Source: Chaenocephalus aceratus
Taxonomy: Eukaryota; Chordata; Actinopteri; Perciformes; Channichthyidae
DNA: 64,000 bases
Assembly (NCBI GenBank): GCA_023974075.1
Contig: CM043800.1
Location: 3,913,319 to 3,977,318, forward strand
Direction of reading: 5' to 3'
The notes under the pieces are model-generated. The model saw only the letters and a program-made list of their open reading frames with translations, had not been told where the DNA came from and ran no database searches. Shown here in pieces: positions 36,361-46,677 of this stretch. The number at the start of each line of letters is the position of its first letter. The first letter of the stretch is position 1. A program made the translations under genes and the position numbers.

Positions 36361-36639
36361 CCTTACTATACAATTATTTTAATACAAACACAGTTCTACA
36401 CAAAGCCATGTTTTACAATTTGTTTGGGGAACAAGTGCCTTTTATTGTAGGGACAGCATTGAGTCAGGAGAGGGGATGACATGTGGGAAAGGGTTTCGGC
36501 TGGATTTGAACCCGAGTTCTCCGCTTAGTACGAGGCTCAGTATACATTGTTTTCATTTTTTTTTTCATCTGGTATCAAAGTGTTATCTGATGATAGGGTT
36601 GGGTTGACACGTGGTCAAGCCTCTGCCCTGGAAGCTTAA

Positions 36640-36950
36640 AGGGGACCTATCATGCAAAATGCACTTGTGTACGTCTTTTATACATGAATATGTGTTCCCG
36701 GTGTGTCAGGGAACTCACCAAGTGTCAGAAACACAACCTTCTCTCTTTTCCTCCGTACCCAATCCCTTAAAAAGGGGCTGCAACGGAGCTGATACAGATT
36801 TGAATGTTTCTGACGTCAGAATAGGGGAGCTCCGCCTATATGGGCAACTCTCCACCTATCAGGGGAATGGGGGGTTGGGCCACGGCCATTGCCAATCGAA
36901 AGCGCTGGAGACGCTGTAGTAGGCCTACATATGCCAGGCCTGTAAGTGGC
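36640..36950 (+). mobile_element. TTAA-type MITE left end fragment
   Basis: After TTAA (36636-36639) comes AGGGGACCTATCATGCAAAA, a terminus I recognise from TTAA-target fish MITEs. The matching right end is not found, so the element is truncated; its right limit is approximate. Confidence 0.5.
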
Positions 36951-37509
36951 GCTGTAGTCTGCCACAAAAGCAGCGAAGAAGACTTCTCACAGAATCAGCC
37001 CTTGCAAAAACAGGGCTGGAAAAGAGCACTGACATATAAAGGAGCACTTTGTACACAAGGGTGTTTACTGTCTCTTATCAACACATTCTTGTAAAAACCT
37101 TATCAACAGTATAACATATGGGCCTGACAAACTGATTTGTGAGTCTCTGTATTGAACCAGAGGAAAATCTAAGAGATTTGGAAGGACTAATCGTGGAATC
37201 AGTGTGAGGTTCACACCATAACGCGTCAACACGCTCAAAGCATTAAGAACTTGTGAGAACAACACTGAGCGAAGAGACTCTCAAGTCATCCTCAGACTAT
37301 TTCCAGCCCTGAAATCAGATTTCACAGGTTCTGTTCTTGGAGTTCTCGTCTATTTTGAGTCGGGGACGGATCGCTGTAATTCATGGAGAGACGCCGGAGG
37401 AAGCCTGTCACACGCCTGCAGATCGTAAATTGCCTGGGAATCACACACACCACAAATTCAACCTCAATAAAAATGACTATAACTACAACATATAACTGTC
37501 AGAGAAACT

Positions 37510-37940
37510 TGTACTATATACATACCAGCGACGTGCAGTCAGGGGAGGCAGAGCCTCCAATGTAACGGAAAAACAACTAAAGAAAAACTAAATAGTAATA
37601 ATAATAAAATGTCTCCACTGATCTGTGTTGTAAATGTGATTTCTGTTTGATTCCAATCGCTTTTTATAGTCAAAATCAGCAAATTTGACGAGCTCCGCTA
37701 CAACTACGGGTAGCGATGATGAGTGAGGCAGGGACGAGCTCTGCCTCTCGTAAGCCCACAGTAACTGGCTGGAGCGCGGGCACTAATTTAGCGCGGGCAC
37801 TTATTTTGTGAGCGTGCTCCAGCCAGCTACTGTGGGGTGAGGTGAGGCACAGATGAGCTCTGCCTCACCTCAGAATGCGTCACCCCACAGAAACTGGCTG
37901 GAAAGCGGCCCTCAGCGCATGCCTGCACCGTCTCACTGTA
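37510..37940. repeat. repeat with large imperfect inverted repeat
   Basis: Begins near AGCGACGTGCAGTCAGGGGA. Two arms, about 37754-37779 (CCCACAGTAACTGGCTGGAG) and 37812-37837 (CTCCAGCCAGCTACTGTGGG), are near-perfect reverse complements around a 30-bp centre; outer GAGCTCTGCCTC words flank them, and a third half-arm is at about 37883-37903. Probably a DNA-transposon derivative. Confidence 0.6.
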
Positions 37941-38199
37941 TGTCACCAATGTAATGTTTGTAGATCCCTTTATTATATCTATCCTCGCCATCCATAGTCT
38001 CTAAATAACTTATTTCACGTATCGATGATATTTAGGCTCGCTGGTCTCATCATACAACGGCAATGAAGAAAGCACCAGGGGAGGCAGCCATAACCTCTGC
38101 CGCACTGCAGGGGGCGCAAGTGAGCCCACAGGTTCTTGGTGCTACTGTTATTCTACGCAGAGACAAACAACAAACTAGACTTTTGAAACTAGAGGAAGA

Positions 38200-38406
38200 T
38201 AAGGAGGACTTTTACATAGCACTTTTCCAGATGCTCAAAGCGCTTTACAAATGCACATTACACATATCATACATGCAATGGTCACTGTGGACAATACCCA
38301 CAGGAGCAAGTTCAGGTGAAGTGTCAAGGACACACCGGCTTTACAGACGCAGCAGCGGCGGGTTTCACCCCTTAATCTGATGATCATTGCACTGCGCCAC
38401 ACCGTC
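38200..38406 (-). repeat. tRNA-derived SINE, first of two in tandem
   Basis: Minus strand: a tRNA-like head (GGCGCAGTG box near 38395) and a tail TTTGTAAAGCGCTTTGAGCA typical of L2-tailed SINEs. The internal B-box is degraded (GGTGAAACCCGC). Confidence 0.7.
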
Positions 38407-38408
38407 CA

Positions 38409-38612
38409 TCTTAACGCCTCGAAGTCATCGAGGCGCTTTTACAAGTACACATTGATATCATACATGTACTGTGGACAATACCCACAGGGTGAAGTGTCTC
38501 GCCCAAGGACACAACGGCCTGACGCAGTGGGGCGGGAGCGGGTTTCGAACTGGAGTTCCCCAGCACTCCCCTTGATCTGATGATCAGATGCACAGACCAC
38601 TGCGCCACCCGT
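38409..38612 (-). repeat. tRNA-derived SINE, second of two in tandem
   Basis: Minus strand: GGGTGGCGCAGTGGTCTGTG (A-box region), then CCAGTTCGAAACCCGC (good B-box), followed by the same middle (GTGTCCTTGGGCGAGACACT) and tail as its neighbour. Same orientation and order as 38200-38406, so either tandem insertion or duplication. Confidence 0.8.
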
Positions 38613-38654
38613 TATGGGGACGTGTGTTACACTGTATAGGTTAGTGTGCATGTA

Positions 38655-38950
38655 AATAGCAAAGGGGAACATCCCTGTGTTCCCTCCAGAGGTAGTGAAC
38701 ACAGGGCCTCCATTGGACTCCTTTGTTCATGTCGTTAACGTTACATCACTATCACCTGTGCTTCTATTGGCTATTGCTCCAACACGTTATGTGATAGGCT
38801 AAGGTGCGGGACATCTCTAAGTGGTTGACCAATCACAACAGAGCCGGCCAGCTAACCAATCAGAGCAGACTGGGCTCTGGTTTCAGACAGAGGGTGAAAG
38901 GAGGTGCTGCAGGGCTTTTTGAACTTGAAAGCATGGAGACGTGTCCCAGT
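38655..38950 (+). repeat. interspersed repeat, longest copy of a three-member family
   Basis: Shares its left half with 26035-26165 and its right half, inverted, with 2358-2535. Contains ATCCCTGTGTTCCCTCCAGA, GACCAATCACAACAGAGCCG and CACCT..CTGCAG landmarks. Confidence 0.75.
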
Positions 38951-39737
38951 AGAGCAGGGTGCCCAACCAGTCGATCGCGAGATGTGTCTAAAAATAGAAC
39001 AACAATATTCTGTTTTATCGTTAATGTCCTATAACATAATCTTCCTGTGCCAGAATCATGCACTTGAACGCATCGAAGCTTTGTGATTGGCGTGACCCCA
39101 TGTATCGGGGGGCAGTGGGCAGGAGTTAGCTGACGTTGTCCGTGTCAACAGGAGTGAGTGACAGTCCGCACACACACAAGACCGCAATTATGGCAGAAGC
39201 AAAATACATCATTTTCACTCCGAGTGGGAGGATGATTATCTGTTTGTTTATTCCAGCTCAAAGTCCATCTGTCTCTCGTCTGCACTGCGAGCGTGGCTTC
39301 ATTTAGAGCGGCATTTCAAAACGGTGCACACACGCTACGAGACGGAATCCCCTCCTAATTCTGCCCCACGCTCTTCTGTTCGTTGCGTGCATGTGTAACA
39401 GAGTTAAACATGTTAAACATTATAAGTTTGTGAATGTTTAATTCATAATGAGTTGTGCATTTTAAGAGATGAGATTGTTTCATTTAATATTTTAAGTTTT
39501 GTTTAATAATATCAACCTGAAAATGAGCAGAATATGGCCCCTTGATGTGTGTTTAGCTTTGTTTAATCCATTGGTTAGTTTCAAGCCGGTTGTAAAAGAG
39601 ACAAAGATAAAACACTTTATGCATGTCATAGAAGGAGGATGTTCACCCTTCCTGAAGGTATTCAGCTCCAAGAGTTACTCTGGATCTACACACACACGCT
39701 TATTACTATCTCCTTCACTGTCATGCACCCAAGATAT

Positions 39738-39741
<4 letters not shown>
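38951..39741. other. unassigned non-coding DNA
   Basis: No gene recognised; the final about 75 bp before the GT tract resembles 35886-35950. Confidence 0.35.

Positions 39742-39798
<57 letters not shown>
39742..39798. repeat. (GT)n microsatellite
   Basis: 57-bp GT tract sharing its left flank with the tract at 35971. Confidence 0.98.
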
Positions 39799-39799
<1 letters not shown>

Positions 39800-40376
39800 C
39801 AGAGAGGAACTACGATAAGGACTGTGGAACCAGGCTGTTACTGAAAGACCAAACAGAGAGAAGCAAACAAGCAAGGAGTGTGTGAGCTTTAGAGAGGAGC
39901 TGCATGGATCATCAGTGTGACTTGTTACTGGAGACTCTACAGTAACAAGTCACAAAGTGCTTTAAAATATATATTTAACGGCCAATGTAGCCATCTAAAT
40001 GATTGTTGGATATGCATCCATTCCTTTCTTGGTCACTTGGTCACTTTGTGTGTTGTTGTAACTGCCTTCTGGACCACTGTGTTTTATGTGTCATCATATT
40101 CAAATTAAACTAAAAAGAGAAACATTGAAATTACGTCCCATTAAAAACAAACTAGGCATGGACAAGTTTTGAGATACATAAATAAAACATTGGTATATCA
40201 AAATATATTATGTTAAATGGGTTGTATAAGAGAACAAAGTAAAGACATGTCTGTCTTCTTCTGCTGTTCCTGTTAGTGTTTACTTCCTGTTTGTCTTCTT
40301 CTGCTGTTCCCTTTAGTGGTTGTGGTCGAATTGTCAGTTTAGCTTAGGAACCTTCCTAACGGAGTGAAATTACCCG

Positions 40377-40428
40377 GAAGTCCCTCAGTGGCCGCCATGA
40401 TACGTCATGGCGGCCACTGAGGGACTTC
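40377..40428. repeat. perfect hairpin, 24-bp arms, 4-base loop
   Basis: Arms 40377-40400 and 40405-40428 are exact reverse complements around TACG. Each arm carries GGCGGCCACTGA or its complement GTGGCCGCCATGA, which resembles a YY1 site; CCGGAAGT just outside the left arm resembles an ETS site. It lies 8 bp outside the terminus of the 40436 hAT element. Confidence 0.95.
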
Positions 40429-41134
40429 TCTAGATCAGGGGTTCCCAACCTTTTTCAGCATGAGACCCCAAACAGAAATGTTGTGGTCCTACGGGACCCA
40501 GGCTCACAAAATGTCATGATTTTTCATAATATCTACATTTATAAACAAAGAATACAACACACCAGGAATTTAAAATGTAAATGAAAATATGTATTTAATA
40601 ATAAAAGTGCATCGCAGCAATTACATTTCTCACCATAACAAGAGAAAAAATAAGGATCAAAGCAGAAAGACGAAACATGGGAAGTGCAGTGAAGTATACA
40701 GTCCATCACAGATCAAATCAAATTATACAATTATCAAAAGTGCAATATTAAGTTTGTCACTAGCTCAAAAACTATGTACACACCATTTTAAACTATTTTA
40801 AATGAACAAAGAACAAACATGTTGTAAACAGAAAGGGACAAAACACTAACTATAGGAAGTGCAGTGTAGTGTATACATCACAGGTGGAACCACATTGAAA
40901 TGATCAGAAGTGCAACATTGAGTTTGTCTCTAGATCAAAAACTATACACACATTTTAAACACTTTTAAATGAACAGAGCTGTTGTAAAACACTCTGAGAC
41001 AAAGAAACTCCAACACTTGGCAACTGATTAACTTTACTGACTTATTTACAATATGTTCTTATCTGACTTAGAAGGGGTATTATATCATATATTGATACAT
41101 GATATAATATAATACCAATGACATCTAATGAGAG

Positions 41135-41425
41135 CTATGTGGCTGGCAGCTCTATTCTGGGCTGGGTTTTTGACCGTGCCAATCTGAGCTCATGCTCAGG
41201 ATTTAGCCTGTTTCTGTATTTGTTTTTCAGGTATGCTAAAGTAGAAAACCCAGATTCACACAAGTATGTGGTGCCAAACGGTATCAATACTTGTACAGCT
41301 ATCTTAGCCAAGCAGGAGAACTCAGCCTGCTGGAAATGAGCAACCCAAAACTGTGCCAAAGGGGTTGTTTCAAACAGCATCTTACTGCCCTGTTGCCCTG
41401 CAGTGTGACCAGTCAACACGTTCTC
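41135..41425 (-). pseudogene. hAT transposase C-terminal dimerisation domain
   Basis: Minus-strand frame contains FWVAHFQQ..., VLIPFGTTYLCESGFSTLAY and LKNKYRNRLNPEHELRLA. This is the hAT C-terminal dimerisation region with the CESGFS motif that carries the conserved glutamate. It is the continuation of the transposase at 42081-43153 after a nested hAT fragment; the stop is at 41135-41137. Confidence 0.88.
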
Positions 41426-41427
41426 AC

Positions 41428-41948
41428 TCCCAACCTCTGTGAGCTATGTGCAGCTCAAGGCATCTGCTCCAACGGGAGCTGCCTGGACGCTGCAATCATG
41501 TTGCGCACTATCCGTGCTGAGTGTGCTGACTTTTCGTACAATGTCCCACTGTCTGGCTACCTGCATAAAGTCAAGTGCTCGGCGCAGTTGTCGGCGAAAT
41601 GTCGCTCCTCTGTTTTCATTGAAACAGCTCCTTATATCCGTTAGCGCAGCTAGCTAGCACCAGATGCTAACAACAATAAACGTAAGGTCTCTCTCTCGCT
41701 CGCGCCACACATACACACACCCTCCCGGTCCTCCCGATGGCCAGTCAGTGCCTGCCGGTGAGCGTGGAAGTGTGGTCTGCCACAAGCGGGCGGCAGGAGC
41801 GGGGCTGTCAGCATCAGCTTGTAGATGGTATTTTAAACTCGATGCGCTCTGAAACTACGGGGCGGCCGAGGACAAAAAATACACATGCGTTAATCGCGTT
41901 AAAATAATTAGTGGCGGTAATTTTTTTTTGCTTGACTTGACAGCCCTA
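41428..41948 (-). mobile_element. nested ZBED1-like hAT fragment
   Basis: The minus-strand 5' terminus is TAGGGCTGTCAAGTCAAGC ending at 41948, followed by TTAATCGCGTTAA words. At about 41570-41430 the minus strand encodes VARQWDIVRKVSTLSTDSAR followed by NMIAASRQLPLEQMP, the catalytic-domain segment of a ZBED1-type hAT transposase (TD.ARN motif). The 3' part is missing. It interrupts the larger hAT transposase; its left boundary is approximate. Confidence 0.7.
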
Positions 41949-42080
41949 ATTATTTTATTTTTAAAAAATGTTTTCGGATTTCACATCAACAACTAAAGAT
42001 GTCCGTGCGGAACAATACCCCAACCCATAGACCCGTGAGTAAATAATGTCAATCACCACATCACACACATCCCTTCACAT

Positions 42081-43153
42081 TTAAATGTTCTGCTTCACAG
42101 AGTCACTCAAGGGAAGACCGGTGCTTACTTGGTAGGCAGTGAGGACAGGAAACATTACCAGTTCTCCTGCAACCAGCTGGGAATGCCACAGACCAAGGCA
42201 TGCTTCGAATCCTTGTATTCCATCTTCAAGATCCAATATGCTGTTCTCTTTTCCTTGAAGGCTGGTGTTCAGCATGTTGAGCTTGTTAAAAATGTCCAAG
42301 GTAGGCAAATCGTGCCAACCAGCGCTTGTCCTCAAAATGCTTGGCAAGGTTAGCGTCCTCATTTTCCAGGTAAGCCATGACCTGCTCTCTCAGCTCCCAC
42401 ACTAGAACTTTTCCCTTGGAGAGCCACCGTACCTCACAGTGGAAGAGTCGGTGCTCATGCTCTGCCCCCATTTCCTTGCAGAGCTCTCTGAAGAGCCTTG
42501 ATTGTAGTGGTCGCTTTTTTATTAGATTTACCACATCAAGAACCTCACCTAAGTCCTGCTGCAATGCTTTGCTAGCCAAAGCCTCCCTGTGGATAATACA
42601 GTGTGTTACCTTCACATTTGGGACCACTTTACGTACATGAGCCACAAAACCAGACCTGCACCCAGTCATGCTCCTTGCACCATCGGTGCAACACCCTATA
42701 CAGTTTTCCCATTCTAATTTCAGTTCTTTCAAATGTGTGTCCACCACTCTGAAAATATCCTCTCCCCTTGTTGTTGTGTGCAGCTGGTCACAGAATAGGA
42801 ACTCCTCCTTGATATCTTTGCCACTAATGTATCTGGCAAAGACCATTAACTGGGGAATCCCAGCAACATCCACAGACTCGTCTAGCTGCAGTGAAAATAA
42901 TTTGTGCTGCAGTATTTCCTCTGTGACTGTTTTTTGGATGTCAGCTGACATATCCTTGATTCTGGATGCAACGGTGTTGTTTGAGAATGGGACAGACTCA
43001 ATTTTGTTCGCTGCATCCTTACCCAAGACAGAGAGACACACATCTTTAAGACAAGGCTTCATCAGCTGCTCCCCGATGGAATGGGGCTTCTTTGCATTGA
43101 CAATGTGGAGGCTGACTTGATGCCCTCAGTGCCCCTCTGTTCCCTTTGAATGT
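42081..43153 (-). pseudogene. hAT transposase catalytic exon, ZBED5/SCAND3-like
   Basis: This exon encodes the RNase-H-like core of a cut-and-paste transposase. Motifs in order on the minus strand: KKPHSIGEQLMKPCL, LFSLQLDESVDVAG (first catalytic Asp region), CIGCCTDGARSMTGC (second Asp), VTHCIIHREALASK and CEVRWLSKGKVL. The exon begins after a good acceptor (CTGTTATTTTCAG) at 43154. A one-base indel near 43107 shifts the frame just after the junction, another near 42285 shifts it after LARFAYL, and the frame ends where a nested hAT begins. Motif spelling (HREALASK, EVRWLSKG) matches the ZBED5/SCAND3-like group, domesticated in mammals (established knowledge). Here it sits in transposon context and is inactive. 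Confidence 0.85.
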
Positions 43154-43255
43154 CTGAAAATAACAGAGAAGATATTATCATTAACATGGCTGGGTTATTG
43201 GGTGATTTTTAACACCAGCCGGCGTACGCTGTATACCTAATGTGGACCTGGCAAC

Positions 43256-43452
43256 CGCATTACATTACATGTTACTTGTTAGATGCTTTTATCCAAAGCG
43301 ACTTACATACTCAATACTGTGGGGAATCCCCACAGGAGCCATTTGTGGTGAAGTGTCTTCAGGGACACAACGACATGCTGACTGCAGTGGGACTCGAACT
43401 TGCTATCCTCTGATTCGAAGATCAGCGCACTAACCCACTTCACCACACGCCT
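43256..43452 (-). repeat. tRNA-derived SINE in the hAT intron
   Basis: Minus strand: GTGGTGAAGTGGGTTAGTGC (A-box), AAGTTCGAGTCCCACTG (B-box), a middle with GTGTCCCTGAAGACACTTCA, and the tail GTAAGTCGCTTTGGATAAAA then AAGTAACATGTAATG, a common fish SINE tail (V-SINE-like by recall). Confidence 0.8.
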
Positions 43453-44138
43453 CGCCCATAAAATGTACTCTGTCAGTGTAAATAAGGCATAGCCTAATGA
43501 ATGTATCTTTAATAACACTGATTGCTTTGCATAGCCGTCAGCAGTGGCGTCGCCTAGCTTGGGCATTCGGGGCTTTAGCAACAACAAAAACAGCTAGCGA
43601 ACAGCATTGTCGTCGATTAGGTGCTTTTTTTTCTGGATATAGGCACTTCTCATAGTAAGGCCACCCTGGAGGTCGAAGTTAACCTTAAATGTTTCCATCT
43701 TAAGCTTTGTTAGTTAGATAGTTTCGTAACGGACATAATGTAACAATTGTACAGTTGTAGCTTTTCTCAGACGCGGAGGGATACTGACTTGTGAAAAGTA
43801 ACTACAATTATACACGGGATATACGCTCGTTATATCATGGCTAAGAGAGATCAGATTGCTTGATTTGACTTGTCCGTTTTATAAATATATACTAACTGTG
43901 CTTGTTAGCAGATTTAGACTTTTCACGGCGTTATTTATTATAGGCACACATCTCAAGAGACTTGAGGACAGAGAGAGAAGGGGTGTGACTTCCAACGGTC
44001 TTATACCCCAGGTAGTGACATCATCAATCATGTGGTACAGCGCCAACCAATGAACACAGTAGTAGTCGCAGCTACTTACATAAACAATATATGGTACACA
44101 GTAATACATGGAATTATACACTATACATGTCTCTGTAT

Positions 44139-44913
44139 TAGGGGTGTATCCGTATTCGTCCCGTACCGTCACGGTTCGGCACATGCAGTCACACGGCGAA
44201 TACGCCTTTTTTTACGAGTGGGAAAAAAGTCTGTCACTCAGGGCAGTATTACACTATATATAATCCAGGGGGCGGTATTGCGCCTAAAAGCCAGCCGCCC
44301 GTAAATAACAAATGAAGAACAAGAACAAAACACAACAAAACGAACACAATACATGAAGAAGAACAGTTAGTAGCTACGGCGAGTTCACACAACACACAGG
44401 AGCTAGAAGACCCACCTGCTTCTTTTAAATCAGCTGTGTGGGAACATTTCGGGTTCCCTGTGGACGACAACAATGATGGGGTGTGAGTTGTGGATCGGAC
44501 GAGGACGGTGTGTCGGCGTTGTTCGACAGCGGTGCGGTATGCTAGTGGCAGAGATGGGGTCGTTACTAAAAAAAAAGTAATATATTACATATTACATATT
44601 ACTTTTAAAAAAAGTAATATATTACATATTACATATTACTTACTTTACTCGCAGGGCCGGCCCGCCCCTCCCTACAGGCAGATCACGCAGACTGCGTCGC
44701 ACCTACAGTGTGAGCGCGCCACAGTTTTGCCTCTGCGAGACTCCACTTGCACCCCCAATTACTATTGCATTAAGGAAGACATAACACAAGTCTTTCTTTT
44801 TATATGCTCTAAAATAGGCTACCAGCCTACCACAACAAGCTAACAGTCTGTGAAACGTCAAGACACGAATTAATGAAACCAGTTCAAGACTTCTGTGAGC
44901 CGTTACACCCCTA
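44139..44913 (+). mobile_element. hAT element inside the copia 3' LTR
   Basis: Termini TAGGGGTGTATCCG and CGTTACACCCCTA are inverted repeats; the 8-bp CTCTGTAT is duplicated on both sides (44131-44138 and 44914-44921) and occurs as CTCTATGT in the intact 5' LTR. It retains a BED-finger segment and then contains tandem AAGTAATATATTACATATTA units (44575-44640) and a GGGCCGGCCC word, probably further nested fragments. Confidence 0.93.
44370..44545 (+). pseudogene. BED finger of a ZBED1/ZBED4-like hAT transposase
   Basis: The plus strand reads SFKSAVWEHFGFPVDDNNDG, a TGA stop, then VVDRTRTVCRRCSTAVRYAS in the same frame. This is the N-terminal BED finger (aromatic pair W..F, C-x2-C); the histidine part is cut off by a later insertion beginning near 44548. 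Confidence 0.75.
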
Positions 44914-45001
44914 CTCTGTATGTTATATCTCAACACTCCCACTTATGAATTATGTTCTTACTGTATACCTGTTCATATTTAGTTAACAAAGCAAAAACAT
45001 G

Positions 45002-45703
45002 AGCCGCGTTCACACTGCGGTACTTTTCCCACAAAGGTTCATGCGAACTTAGTTCATGCGAACTCTTTAGTTCGCATGAACTAAGTACAGATCGCGTTCA
45101 CACCGCAATGAGTCCCTGGGGGTGGATTAGGCAAATGAAGCCGCTGACGTCACTTCTTCTTCTGCTGCTTTGGGTTTACTGGCAGGCTGCAAACCACTTC
45201 ACGGCGTATACTGCCACCCGAAGTCCCCGGCCGGAAGTCCCCGGAGTTGAGGACTGGCTTCAGTAGAAGCTGCTGGGAGTCCCAGCAGCTTCTACTGAAG
45301 CCTTCAGAGTAAATCGCCAGAACGCCAACACCTCCTCATCTCCACCGCTCCCATGTTTTATTTTGTGTTGCCATAAGTTAGCCTCTCTGCGTTTCTGCGC
45401 TGGGCTAATGCTAATAATGCTAATGCTAATAATGCTAATGCGAGGATAATAAAATGGCGGCTTCACAAAACTTTTTGGGAGTTTTACGGGGCGTGGTTTG
45501 CAATCCGCCCAGCCAATCAGAAATATAGCTCTTTTCTCACAAAAGAGCCGCTCGAAAGTCCCTGCTCTCTAGCAGGGACTTTCGAGGGGGCAAAAAGGTT
45601 CGCATAAACTAATTTTAGTACCAGCTCTTTTTGGTGTGAACGCGATCATGAACTAAGTTCGCTTGAACCTTTGTGGGAAAAGTACCGCAGTGTGAACGCG
45701 GCT
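45002..45703. mobile_element. MITE with about 55-bp terminal inverted repeats
   Basis: Termini AGCCGCGTTCACACTGCGGT and its reverse complement extend inward for about 55 bp with few mismatches; ATG flanks both ends (44999-45001, 45704-45706), consistent with a 3-bp target duplication. It lies in the copia 3' non-coding region. Several inner GTTCATGCGAAC/GTTCGCATGAAC words repeat, and a perfect 47-bp palindrome is at 45256-45302. No coding capacity. Confidence 0.88.
45256..45302. repeat. perfect 47-bp palindrome inside the MITE
   Basis: Two 23-bp arms (45256-45278, 45280-45302) are exact reverse complements with a single central G. Capable of a hairpin with a minimal loop. Confidence 0.95.
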
Positions 45704-45777
45704 ATGGTACAAATGATTTAAATGTGGGCTTCTTCAACACATTTTACATATTCAAATGTGGACTTTTTCAACACATT

Positions 45778-46677
45778 TTACACACCAAACATGATCCCTT
45801 CAAATGTCCTCAGCTTCAGTTTGGAAACAGGCTTGGTCATCACATCTGCAACCATTTTAGGTGCATCTTCAGTGTAATCTAACTTTTGGTCACAAGGTCT
45901 CCCTTACCCTACACTCCTGCATGTCAAAACGTTCTAGTATCTTTTCCACATATCTCTTTCAGCCGTCAGACTGACTGAAATCCATGCCCAGAAAATGATT
46001 TAATCTCCCTAAATCCTTCATTTTAAATTTTGTGGAAAGCATGTTCTTCACTTTCTCTAAAATATTGGTGTTGCTGGCTGCGATGATAAGATCATCAACC
46101 CAGATAGCAATTATTACTTTCCCCTCTTTAGACTCCTTGGAGTACACACAGTGGTCTGCCGGGTTCTGAGTGAAATTGTCATCTGTTATGCATTCATGCA
46201 ACATCGTATTCCAATTTCGTCCTGACTGCTTCAGGCCGTAAATTGACTTCTCTAGTTTACACACTAGCTTTCCTCCCTCCTTTACATAACCCTCAGGTTT
46301 TTCCAAATGTGGTGATCGATGGGTGCATGCAGGTAGGCTGTCTTTACATCCATCTGGTGTAAAATCAAATCCACTTGGGCTGCCTTCTGCATTAATACAC
46401 GTACACTTGTCAGGTTGGCTGTAGGTGAGAACGTCTCCCCGTAATCTATCGCCGCCCTCTGACTGTATCCTTTCGCTACAAACCTAGCTTTGTACTTGTC
46501 GTGTCCGTCAACGTCTCCCTTAACTGAATAGACCCATTTACCTCCCACTGTTTTCCTGCCCTCTGGCAATGTTGTCAGGGTAAACGTCTGATTGTCTTCT
46601 CGAGACTTAATTTCCTCATCCATCGTTTTTCCCCAGGTTTCTGACTCGGTCGAGGTCATGGCCTCTTTAAAGGTCAT
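45778..46677 (-). pseudogene. copia reverse transcriptase, RNase H deleted
   Basis: Two overlapping minus-strand frames encode a copia RT: KWVYSVKGDVDGHDKYKARF, VAKGYSQ, DYGETFSPTANLTSVR, QMDVKTAYLHAPI, then SIYGLKQSGRNWN, IAIWVDDLIIAAS (the catalytic VDD), and KMKDLGRLNHFLGMDFSQSD. Residues after KYVEKILE-like sequence run straight from LDYTEDA into PKMVADVMTKP, the copia C-terminal motif, near 45860; the RNase H domain normally between them is missing. Frame breaks near 46300 and 45955. Stop TAA at 45778-45780. Confidence 0.9.

Larger units (their letters stand above)
43903..44935 (-). repeat. copia 3' LTR, split by a hAT insertion
   Basis: LTR sequence is 43903-44138 plus 44922-44935; the two parts are separated by the 775-bp hAT element and its duplicated target. 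Ends are TG...CA when read on either strand. It is about 66 bp shorter than the 5' LTR because a roughly 60-bp U5 segment and a 6-bp duplicate are absent. Just inside it, AAGTGGGAG (44936-44944, minus strand) is a purine-rich tract suitable for plus-strand priming. Confidence 0.93.

Noticed and set aside
42286..43062. Domesticated ZBED5/SCAND3 host gene
   Set aside because: Frameshifts, nested insertions and a hAT terminus at 40436 point to a dead transposon copy.
43256..43452. Genuine tRNA gene (also 38200-38612)
   Set aside because: A- and B-box-like words are followed by SINE body and tail; no complete cloverleaf.
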